Assembly: GCA_964469905.1 (NCBI GenBank)
Contig: CAYXZW010000006.1
Span: 1 to 64,000, forward strand
Length of the DNA stretch: 64,000 nt
Source of the DNA: MVRV01 sp964469905
GTDB lineage: Bacteria; Desulfobacterota; Syntrophia; Syntrophales; Smithellaceae
Reading direction: 5' to 3'
The translations under genes and the position numbers were made by a program. The notes under the pieces were generated by a model that was not told the origin of the DNA, did no database searches, and worked only from the letters and a program-made list of their open reading frames with translations. Of the stretch, positions 38,601 through 43,858 are shown in pieces. Numbering within the stretch: the stretch's first letter is position 1; the number at the start of each line of letters is the position of its first letter.

Positions 38601-40202
38601 TTAAAGCAGAAGGAGGCAGCTCTGGTTCATTTGAAAAAAGGTTTTATTCTGTCTCCATTCATTCCGGACGTGAATTCGATTTATTATTCCGTAATGTCTT
38701 CTGCAGGCATGTTCAGCGAGGCGGAAGACGACTTTTGTGAAGCTTTAAAATTATATCCCTGCAATAAAAATCTTGTTTTTTTATGTATTGATATCTTTCT
38801 TCAGCAGTCTAAGTATGATGCGGCTTTGCATAAGATAGAAGATACCCTTGATGTATTTGGTTTGGATGAAGGTTTACTGAACGCAGCCATTGATATCCGG
38901 GAAAAAACAGGTCCCCTGCAGATCGACAAAGCAAACAAGAAAGGCACACTGTCTCTTTGCATGATTGTCAAAAATGAAGAAAAGTATCTTATTCCCTGCT
39001 TAAAAAGCGTTCGTGATATTGTGGATGAAATCATCATTGTGGACACGGGATCAACCGACAAAACAGTTGCCATTGCCCGTATCTTTGGGGCCAAATTGTT
39101 TGAATTTTCGTGGACCGGCGATTTCTCGGCAGCACGCAATCATTCATTAGAGCAAGCGACAGGCCAATGGATTTTAGTTCTTGATGGCGACGAGGTTATT
39201 TCACCGCGAGACCATAAAAAGATCAAAGAAATTATTTCCCGGAAATCACCATTGCATTGCGCTTATTCCATTGCCACACGAAATTATTTATCAACAGTCG
39301 GCGGTATGGGATGGGTGAAAAACAGCGGAGAATATCCTGAAGAAGCGGGCATCGGACGGGTAGAAAGCGTAAAAGTGCGGCTTTTCACCAGAAATAAAAA
39401 TATCTTTTTTAGTAAACCGGTTCACGAAATATTGGAATATTCTCTCAAAAAAGAAAAGGTTAGCATTCTTCCCTGCGAGATCATCGTTCACCATTACGGC
39501 AAATTAGACATTCAGAGAGACCAGAAAAAAGGTGAAGATTACTATCTGCTGGGGAAAATCAAATATGAAACCGATCCGACCCATATGAAATATATAATAG
39601 AATTGGCCAAACAGGCGCACCTGCTCGGCAAAAATGAAGAAGCCGCCGAATTGTTTGAAAAACTCCTCTCGCTCATAGCAGCCAATCCGTATTCACCGAG
39701 CTTTGAGGAAATTTACCAGATGACTCATGGCAAACCGATGTTGGAAATATATACAACACTTGCAGCAGTCTATCTGGGGCTGCACCGCTTTGATGATGCC
39801 CTGAACGCAGCCCGCAAAATAGCGGCCGACAGCAACAGGCGCGAAGCAAATATTTTTGTTTACGCGCATTGCGAGATCATCGCGGGATCGCTTACCAATG
39901 CATTTCGTGAACTGGAAGAATCTCTCCGGATATCGCCGGACTACTTGCCCAATTTTATTATGATGGCCGTTGTTTTCTGCCTGGAAGGCAATAAGGAAAA
40001 AACCGGGGAATATATCCTGTTGCTTCAGCAAAAACGGGTTGTGATAACTACGATTATTAACACAATTGCCCAGGAATTGATTGCTTACGGGAAAAAAGAT
40101 GGTGCCCTGCTCATCATCAATGCGATGATTGAATACAAGATATACGATCAGGAGACAATAAGGTTGGCCGGTGTTGTACAAAATGACATGGGCAGTGCGT
40201 AA
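32688..40202 (+). CDS. 2504-residue multidomain glycosyltransferase
   Basis: Domains in order (approximate residues): FkbM methyltransferase (1-175, VDIGANDPDVLSNT, VDAEGYDL); GT10 fucosyltransferase (225-515, FNLCFENTNDP, GYVTEKILDCMES, IPIYLGAPNIEQYVPEDC); CgeB-like GT-B transferase (620-940, ending EHTWSRRF); GT2 (985-1205, TDNGSTDGTSEYF, SNDT); a linker domain; TPRs (1445-1556); a second GT2-like domain (1580-1790, VLIMDDTIVSAGW); TPRs (1825-2080); a third GT2 (2084-2270, VDTGSTDKT, LVLDGDEVI); TPRs to the end. No membrane segment or signal peptide. It follows a TAGGAG site after a 136-bp gap and ends the block, next to the flagellin genes. TPR-plus-GT2 architecture is typical of proteins that glycosylate polypeptides. 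Could in part be several proteins, but no stop or frameshift interrupts the frame. Confidence 0.85.
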   Translation: MPTNSYLSTHSQYREDLVIDTLFKYKSNGFYVDIGANDPDVLSNTKLFYNRGWNGINIEPEPNLHAKLCCHRGRDINLRVGVGPEPGIMTFYRMSADTLSSFNKQAALQAGKLYGGTLIGEEPTPVAKLADILADNLRGSSIDFMSVDAEGYDLAVLKSNDWSRFRPSVIIVEINVGGNDIIAFLQKQDYILIFDNYTNGIFVAKEFFNTIDDNIREDLRKLENSQGLRTVLPRTGEKNELYINHIYGHQSPSIIKAFKRGNVTILCTHLPIEGCDHYVYTNSFSYCGKMPGLNILLMLEPSVVLPGEYNDHVWQHFDHVFGLFDVLMDRSNKFHKIFFPRTDIPGANPVTDNQNSRENLYPLSGRKHAICMIGSNRSSHVPYELYSKRVEAARWFAEHSKIPFDVYGPPFALPNYRGPCPVSQKLAKIKEYRFNLCFENTNDPILAAGYVTEKILDCMESRTIPIYLGAPNIEQYVPEDCFIDLRKFADYADLEKYLRKMSNQDYHRYINAIDKWVTSGNLMKFAEAPLYNDLAKLCAESSRLNIENLFASDHVWEVCKAEPPTARQWQFVQKPALWTWKHLSKAEAPIIENGKLISRQHLTVCRKSDKVNTSEGKCFLIGKKPSIKVLAAGTKFFSGNARQGYDYGWWNHFDALKRFENIEMHFFDYATEAQQRGIAGMSECLQEVICKEKPDILFYCPLNSPVGILPDSLKSITGLTDTQTVIWMNNDHQLLNEDAESWAHCSDYIITLSPESAGYFAAAGFGSKVIKSQWGFNPYTYNTSNARHREISFCGAAKGIRSEILEKIKQSGLSVDVFGSGWHEDSFIPFYDMVNIFCQSRINLHLSDTPDLMNHQIRRRTFEVPGCHGFLLTHPADGLEEYYKPGKEIVVASSSEELIEKAKYYLAHEREREIIAQSGYERTLAEHTWSRRFIDIFKHIGFTAILRSISGMVGAPYFVESSKTSLLTTTENEAVTSIDSQNEVIETTINVMAYNQLEYTKICVESILHYTKGPFELLLTDNGSTDGTSEYFNAVKNFHPRTRIIRNFHNRIAETAVNHSTCAARGKYYVFVSNDTMVHEGWLENLIRHMESAPDIGWVGPRSNSISGPQFESAVYDSTETFQAFAAERANLHRGENFPVDRLAGMLVISKKQFFERIGGADPYLPANGRDGGYGFSDDDISLRFIIAGYKLLVANDVYIQHFGSVSAKHDRPDLFGSPQNLNKEKYLRKIRDNNRITMATDGNMIIKPYKLDDIIPVEERMVIRTPRICFVETEDNVTIAPDTESLYVDVAQIHNGQIFGDRGKTIQSLILQLLEDNSYDFLVLINSRLAPSPEIVSALTESALCHPDVGIMVPTGNYAPATHQPAETKKGIELIDYADLSTCTINLKITRPFRPGLANCENDNELLWFLQRRVRGEGYFIAKANNVEINYSRPILDHPCDAQVLPEQLVKERKYTEAAAIYRNDLEKDPTFAEAHYQLALIAREQQRTEEAILHAEQALGADPHHIESLIFLSGLFMAQNDWKRAKSFIGQANFKQPGNPEVKKIVEQYEQKMGEKAVLPKQKEGATIPCLTNSEFIKGRTSIIVTASSKHIRECITAIKKHTPEPYELIVIDNFITEELKKKLQKTVKEISSPCKILEHSPKAPLLQSVNLCINESTGEFIVLIMDDTIVSAGWLTGMLTCLKFAPEAGIIGPMTNTGSGLQRVADDLCQSVNYVDKCAATFKERFHHRRVPYRNIAGPCLLFKRTLVEKIGLLDERFAAGEFEVEDYCWRAELDGCINYIAGDVFVYNYGKKGLPGDRTIIDTKWTFSMDSLEGRKLAVLKSRELAAVMYQKGFMDQAVEALINCIKLIPDAKEIYYDLTLMFIESRRFSEAREVVGTMPEAVRNDVKGLGYAGYAMEGLGQDDEAAACADRILSQNEKYPAALNLKGVLAYKKDDREKAAYYFQKAIDADPGYGEAHINLGVLYRGLKQKEAALVHLKKGFILSPFIPDVNSIYYSVMSSAGMFSEAEDDFCEALKLYPCNKNLVFLCIDIFLQQSKYDAALHKIEDTLDVFGLDEGLLNAAIDIREKTGPLQIDKANKKGTLSLCMIVKNEEKYLIPCLKSVRDIVDEIIIVDTGSTDKTVAIARIFGAKLFEFSWTGDFSAARNHSLEQATGQWILVLDGDEVISPRDHKKIKEIISRKSPLHCAYSIATRNYLSTVGGMGWVKNSGEYPEEAGIGRVESVKVRLFTRNKNIFFSKPVHEILEYSLKKEKVSILPCEIIVHHYGKLDIQRDQKKGEDYYLLGKIKYETDPTHMKYIIELAKQAHLLGKNEEAAELFEKLLSLIAANPYSPSFEEIYQMTHGKPMLEIYTTLAAVYLGLHRFDDALNAARKIAADSNRREANIFVYAHCEIIAGSLTNAFRELEESLRISPDYLPNFIMMAVVFCLEGNKEKTGEYILLLQQKRVVITTIINTIAQELIAYGKKDGALLIINAMIEYKIYDQETIRLAGVVQNDMGSA

Positions 40203-40303
40203 ATCGTGATCCAGCGAACGATAACCACAGCAGTCCACGGTAGCTAGGCTGAGGACGGTCGGTAGTTCAATCGTCCTTCGATTAAACCAGTTGTTTAAAA
40301 AAG

Positions 40304-40336
40304 AAAACCCACCGGGTCAGGTGATCCGGCGGGTTT
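40304..40336 (+). terminator. Intrinsic terminator after the glycan block
   Basis: AAAACCC-A-CCGG pairs with CCGG-C-GGGTTT around a ten-base loop, about 100 bases after the stop of the giant gene, and T-rich sequence follows. It also sits just past the flaF end on the other strand (A-rich side gives a U-tract there), so it may stop both converging operons. A second hairpin (AGGACG...CGTCCT, 40251-40277) lies in front. Confidence 0.8.
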
Positions 40337-40373
40337 CTCTTGTTTTTAGCAGATGTTTCCTGCAAATGATTTT

Positions 40374-40823
40374 TCAGACACTAATACTTGCTGCAAAGTG
40401 GTTCTTATGTGGTCTTTGTAAAGCCTGCCCCACCACCTGTTCGTTATTGCTGGGGTTTTGGTTGAGACCAGCGGCGATATTCAGATTAATATTAATAAGG
40501 ATATTGAGCTTCTCCGGGGCTGGATGTGCCATGACCTCAAAGATTCTTTTATCGATAAAGATACTTAAGCTGAGAATATCCTCTTTGATCTGTTTGGGAA
40601 GTGGATTATCGTCTCTGATCAACTCACTTTGCAGTATAGTCCAGATATCCTGATTATTCCGCAGCGCCTCACTGAGCTGCACATCACGGTCGGCAGCATT
40701 CCAGTTATTCTGGCATTCTTTAAGCTTGAATGCAGCCTGCATCAGCGCACCTGCTTCGATCTCCCGTCCGGACAGATATAATTTCCTGTTTGACTTATAC
40801 GCTTCAAGTTGATTTGCGGACAC
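40374..40823 (-). CDS. flaF: Flagellar regulator FlaF
   Basis: A 149-residue protein with the FlaF pattern: EAGALMQAAFKLKECQNN, LSEALRNNQDIWTILQSEL and PLPKQIKEDILSLSIFIDKR. In Caulobacter FlaF promotes flagellin synthesis and secretion, opposing FlbT. Its C-terminal 45 residues are a low-complexity addition. The start is GTG, fixed by GGAGG 13 bases upstream and lying inside flbT (20-base overlap), so the two are translationally coupled. FlaF and FlbT are best known from Alphaproteobacteria and are less usual elsewhere. Confidence 0.88.
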   Translation of the reverse strand: MSANQLEAYKSNRKLYLSGREIEAGALMQAAFKLKECQNNWNAADRDVQLSEALRNNQDIWTILQSELIRDDNPLPKQIKEDILSLSIFIDKRIFEVMAHPAPEKLNILININLNIAAGLNQNPSNNEQVVGQALQRPHKNHFAASISV

Positions 40824-41202
40824 GATCTAATACCTCCCGTTCATATTCGATAAGTTTCTTGGCCGATTTCAGTGCCTGATAATACTCGCTTTTGAGTATA
40901 TATTCACTGATCTTGTCGATGTGAATGAGCGTACTGGGTACTGCAGATACTAGATCTTTCACCAGTGCCCAGTAGTTGTTATGATATTCGACAATATTAC
41001 CGGCATCAATGTACATAAGCTGAATTACAAAATAAATCCTGCTGCAATAGGTTGTTGCCTCCTCATCGCGCATAATGTCTTTTTCGCGCAGCACTGCAAC
41101 ATTGTTTTCCACAATAAATTCGGAACGGTTCTTCCCGTTCTGGATTACCGCACCGCCAATGATCAGTTTTTCCTGCGGTCTAAGCACAATTTTCAGGGCC
41201 AT
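40804..41202 (-). CDS. flbT: Flagellin translation regulator FlbT
   Basis: A 132-residue FlbT: it begins MALKIVLRPQEKLIIGGAVI and continues with NVAVLREKDIMRDEEATT and a helical C-terminal half, as in the family. In Caulobacter FlbT binds the 5' untranslated region of flagellin mRNA and destabilises it until the hook is complete. Here it is encoded two genes downstream of flagellin, and the flagellin leader carries a hairpin (43008-43026) that is a candidate target. The gene follows the 114-residue gene by eight bases. Confidence 0.9.
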   Translation of the reverse strand: MALKIVLRPQEKLIIGGAVIQNGKNRSEFIVENNVAVLREKDIMRDEEATTYCSRIYFVIQLMYIDAGNIVEYHNNYWALVKDLVSAVPSTLIHIDKISEYILKSEYYQALKSAKKLIEYEREVLDRVRKST

Positions 41203-41209
41203 ATCGAGC

Positions 41210-41554
41210 TCAGATCTTTACAGTCAGAATTGCACCAGTTTGTACATTTTCGGCCGCCGCTCTGACCGTTTCCGTAGCGTCGCTTTTCGATTTATTGTCT
41301 AAGCTTGTATTTTGCAACACCTGATCAGCTCCTGAGCGCGTGACCTCTGTTTCGCCGATACTTACTTTTTTGATGAGATCCTGTCTCTGGTACGTTGCTA
41401 TGGGGAAAAAGGGCGGGTCATAGGTATCTACTATATCCGACTGCCCTGCTCTTACGGAAACATCCTCTCTGATATCGCCGCCTTCCTTACTCCCTCGCTC
41501 AGGGCGAAACGCATTCTGCAGTCCCTGATATAGATTAATATTATTGACATTCAT
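41210..41554 (-). CDS. Unknown 114-aa protein in the flagellin operon
   Basis: A polar 114-residue protein without signal peptide, membrane segment or recognisable motif. It begins MNVNNINLYQGLQNAF, a pattern seen in small proteins of flagellar operons, and has a helical, Ala/Thr-rich C-terminal half. It lies between flagellin and flbT, eight bases from flbT. A hairpin and a GGGG stretch precede its start. It could be a chaperone or assembly factor for flagellin (inference from place only). Confidence 0.6.
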   Translation of the reverse strand: MNVNNINLYQGLQNAFRPERGSKEGGDIREDVSVRAGQSDIVDTYDPPFFPIATYQRQDLIKKVSIGETEVTRSGADQVLQNTSLDNKSKSDATETVRAAAENVQTGAILTVKI

Positions 41555-41575
41555 AATGCTACCCCATTTATTTCA

Positions 41576-41602
41576 GATGGGGAGGAATTCTTCCTCCCCA
41601 TC
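41576..41602 (-). other. 12-bp perfect hairpin between flagellin and the next gene
   Basis: GATGGGGAGGAA and its exact complement TTCCTCCCCATC are separated by three bases. It follows the flagellin stop by about 23 bases but has no U-tract on the minus strand, and the next gene starts 21 bases later. It therefore looks like an mRNA-stabilising or processing structure protecting flagellin mRNA, or a partial terminator. Confidence 0.7.
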
Positions 41603-41625
41603 CGGGCATTTAGCCTATGGTTTTA

Positions 41626-42981
41626 TTACTGGAACAATCTCAGAACCGACTGGGCTGCCTGTGCCGAGAGACTCAGAGCAGTGGTGGCCAGTGACTGACG
41701 GGTCTGCAACATCAGCATGTTGGCTCCTTCCTCATTGGTATCGGCCAGTGTCAGTTTATCCGAACCTGCATTCAGTGTGTTAATCATGTTCGTCGAAAAT
41801 TGCTGTCGAACAGTAACAATACTCAGGTTGTTGGATAGTTTGGACGACTCCGTCCGTAAAGCGGTTGCCGCAGTATCCAGCTTGGTTACATCAGCATCAA
41901 TATCGCCGCCGATGACCCAAGTTGCGGCAGTAATGCCCCGCCCTGTTGTTGATGCATCAAAGCCCGCAACGGTCAGATTAGTGCCTTCGAATTTAACTAT
42001 CAGATTATCGTTATTCAGAAGGTTCTTGCCTTTGTACCCGGAATCTAACGCCAACCTATCCATCTGATAACGCAAGGAGTTAAACTGCGATTCCAGTGAT
42101 ACTTTTTCACGGGACGCAACGGTTATAGTTACCGTTGTGCCGGCAAAGGCTGTACTACCAATATTGGCAGTTGTTATACTTGCTTGCAGCAGAGTAGCAA
42201 TTGCCGTGTTTCCACCGGAATTAACAGTGGTGGTGCTATACCCGGTACTGACGCCTGCCGTATAAGTAAATACTGTCGAGTCCAGGCCCACTGTGAATTG
42301 CCTTACTTCCGCAGCACCAACGGTCAAACCTGTGCCCACATTCGTCGACACATTGGTGATAGCTATGGTAACAGCATCGAATGCGATTGAATTACTATCA
42401 CTCCGCGCAATCGTTATTGTGGAGGCGCCTGTTGCAGTATAGGTTCCTTCGGTCAAAGCAGCAATCAATGCTTGAAGACCAGCTATATCTTGAAATTTCC
42501 CACCCCCAATACTATAAGTGCCGCCGGATGAAAAAGCAAAAACATGTGTATTCCCACTTGCTGTAATTGTTACTTTATCACCGGCAGTCAGAGTAGCGAC
42601 AGTGCCTATCGAAAGACTCAGTGTCTGATAAGTGGAAATACTTCCTACATTTTCCGTTTCAGTCGTGCTGCTTGTAGCCAGGGCTGATTGCGCGATACCT
42701 TTGGCCTGCTCAATCATTGTACTGAGTGCTGTAATGCCCTTGTCGGCGGCGGTAATAGTCTGAACGGCCTGACCCATCGCATCCTTCAAACCGTCGATTG
42801 TTGCTGCGCGCGCGTTCAATGACGCGGCTGCAAAATACGATACCGGGTTGTCAATTGCTGTGTTGACTTTTTTGCCTGTAGAAAGGCGGTTTTGTGTGCG
42901 GTCTAAAAGTTCTACTGTGCTTTGCAGAGATAAAAGGTTGTTTCTCATTCCTGAGGTTAAGCTGATATCATTAATAGCCAT
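41626..42981 (-). CDS. fliC: Flagellin
   Basis: A 451-residue flagellin, the filament subunit, with no cleaved signal. The N-terminal D0/D1 part (1-105) has LLSLQSTVELLDRTQNRLSTG and DNPVSYFAAASLNARA. The C-terminal D1/D0 part (about 365-451) ends with TNEEGANMLMLQTRQSLATTALSLSAQAAQSVLRLF. Both ends resemble alphaproteobacterial flagellins, in line with FlaF/FlbT. The middle (about 105-320) is rich in Ser and Thr and is the likely surface-exposed site for O-glycosylation by the neighbouring block (inference). A strong AAAAGGAG site and a FliA promoter lie upstream. Family members alone in their genome may be large; whether other flagellins exist is unknown. Confidence 0.96.
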   Translation of the reverse strand: MAINDISLTSGMRNNLLSLQSTVELLDRTQNRLSTGKKVNTAIDNPVSYFAAASLNARAATIDGLKDAMGQAVQTITAADKGITALSTMIEQAKGIAQSALATSSTTETENVGSISTYQTLSLSIGTVATLTAGDKVTITASGNTHVFAFSSGGTYSIGGGKFQDIAGLQALIAALTEGTYTATGASTITIARSDSNSIAFDAVTIAITNVSTNVGTGLTVGAAEVRQFTVGLDSTVFTYTAGVSTGYSTTTVNSGGNTAIATLLQASITTANIGSTAFAGTTVTITVASREKVSLESQFNSLRYQMDRLALDSGYKGKNLLNNDNLIVKFEGTNLTVAGFDASTTGRGITAATWVIGGDIDADVTKLDTAATALRTESSKLSNNLSIVTVRQQFSTNMINTLNAGSDKLTLADTNEEGANMLMLQTRQSLATTALSLSAQAAQSVLRLFQ

Positions 42982-43007
42982 GATTTTTCTCCTTTTCTAG
43001 GTTGCTT

Positions 43008-43026
43008 TCTGACAATTCTTGTCAGA
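43008..43026 (-). promoter_or_regulatory. Hairpin in the flagellin 5' leader, possible FlbT target
   Basis: TCTGACAA and TTGTCAGA form an 8-bp perfect stem with a GAA loop in the mRNA, about 15 bases ahead of the AAAAGGAG site of flagellin. In the mRNA it is preceded by an A-rich stretch. Its place matches where FlbT acts on Caulobacter flagellin mRNA, but the link is inferred. Confidence 0.55.
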
Positions 43027-43127
43027 GTTTTTTTGTTTTGCCTGATACATCTAATCTAAATGCTTTTGTCCGATTTTACTTGAGATTATCCCCCTTTCCG
43101 AAATATTTTAAAATTCCTTATGCTACA

Positions 43128-43154
43128 TTATCGGAAAATAGCCAGAATACTTTA
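43128..43154 (-). promoter_or_regulatory. FliA (sigma-28) promoter of flagellin
   Basis: Minus strand TAAAGTAT, 11 bp, TCCGATAA. The -35 matches 7/8 and the -10 7/8 of the FliA consensus (TAAAGTTT-N11-GCCGATAA) with exact spacing. Start predicted near 43120, giving a leader of about 140 bases. Confidence 0.85.
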
Positions 43155-43192
43155 GTTGCGAGGGGCTTTTTTTGAAAATAAATAGAGGAAGA

Positions 43193-43220
43193 GACTGAAG
43201 GCTGAAGGCTGAGGGCTGAA
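43193..43220 (+). repeat. GGCTGAA heptad repeat, four units
   Basis: GACTGAA, GGCTGAA, GGCTGAG, GGCTGAA in exact tandem. A degenerate form occurs at 2047-2107 and a partly inverted relative at 43720-43765. It lies just upstream of the flagellin promoter, downstream of the toxin remnant. Confidence 0.8.
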
Positions 43221-43295
43221 TGATAATTTACTAGACCGTCATGATTCATAACTCTTTCTTCTTGAGCCGCGACTTCCATGTTTTTGGTTCTCTGC

Positions 43296-43370
43296 TTAAA
43301 TGCACCACTGAAAAGATGAGACGGCTTCCGTAAATTCACCTTTGGCAGGTGGAAGAAAAATAATTTCCAT
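43296..43370 (-). pseudogene. Broken RelE/ParE-type toxin remnant
   Basis: Directly after the antitoxin stop (TAGTGATG), a 24-codon frame begins MEIIFLPPAKGEFTEAV, which matches the first strand and helix of RelE/ParE toxins that pair with this antitoxin family. It then departs from the family and stops at 43296. No frame downstream restores the rest (about 75 residues missing), so the toxin is lost by truncation rather than a single frameshift. Confidence 0.72.
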
Positions 43371-43372
43371 CA

Positions 43373-43600
43373 CTATCTGGCTTTCTCGATCTCGGCGAAT
43401 ATATCTTTTGCCGGTATTGCGGTCATTTCACCTCGCTCAAACGCATCTATTCGGTCCTCTGCCTCTTGAGCCCATAATGTATTGATATTATTTTTGGCCT
43501 GAAACTCAAAACTGGATAAAATATTTTCGACCAATTCTGCCCGCGCCACTGGAGGCAACTCCAAAGCCTCAGCGAGTATGTGTTCTGCATGTTTTGGCAT
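43373..43600 (-). CDS. Orphan addiction-module antitoxin
   Basis: A 75-residue protein of the 'putative addiction module component' family (TIGR02574 type): ILAEALELPPVARAELVENILSSF-like N-terminal pattern, then a helical acidic C terminus ending EIEKAR. Such proteins normally neutralise a RelE/ParE toxin encoded directly downstream. Here the downstream toxin is cut to 24 residues, so the antitoxin is orphaned. An excellent AAGGAGGGAG site precedes the start, so it is probably still expressed. Confidence 0.82.
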   Translation of the reverse strand: MPKHAEHILAEALELPPVARAELVENILSSFEFQAKNNINTLWAQEAEDRIDAFERGEMTAIPAKDIFAEIEKAR

Positions 43601-43719
43601 ATGTTACTCCCTCCTTTTATGATTTGATGTTGATCAAATTTTGTTAAATATATTATTTTTATGATAAAAATAAAGAAATGATTTAGGAATATTGTGCATA
43701 GTTGCTCTGACCGCAACAG

Positions 43720-43772
43720 AAAGACTGAAAGCGGAAGGATTTGTCCTTTTAGCCATTAGTCTTTATTTTTCC
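43720..43772. repeat. Imperfect inverted repeat related to the GGCTGAA unit
   Basis: AAAGACTGAA...GGAAGGA on one arm and TCC...AGCCATTAGTCTTT on the other form an imperfect palindrome built from the same 7-mer unit as the sites at 2047 and 43193. It is intergenic, upstream of the TPR gene. Confidence 0.5.
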
Positions 43773-43787
43773 CTTTCCACTTTTTCC

Positions 43788-43815
43788 TCAAGTTTTATCC
43801 GACCAATACCGATAT
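43788..43815 (+). promoter_or_regulatory. Possible FliA promoter of the TPR gene
   Basis: TCAAGTTT (7/8 to the -35), 12 bp, ACCGATAT (6/8 to the -10). Start predicted near 43825, about 35 bases before the ATG at 43859. The spacing is one base long, as at flaG. Confidence 0.55.
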
Positions 43816-43858
43816 CTTAAATAATTCATATCAAACGGGATTATTTAGGAGTTCATCT

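Noticed and set aside
11476..40202. Reading the sugar block as an O-antigen or capsule locus
   Set aside because: rfbF/G/H and fucosyltransferases also occur in O-antigen clusters, but no Wzx, Wzy, initiating transferase, chain-length regulator or ABC exporter is visible, and the flanks are flagellar. I keep it as an alternative only.
42991..43040. Plus-strand terminator (TCTGACAA hairpin followed by T-run)
   Set aside because: On the plus strand it resembles a terminator, but no plus-strand gene ends there; the minus-strand flagellin leader is the more sensible context.
43118..43339. 73-codon minus-strand frame over the toxin remnant
   Set aside because: It overlaps the decayed toxin in another frame and runs into the flagellin promoter; no codon pattern or RBS supports it.
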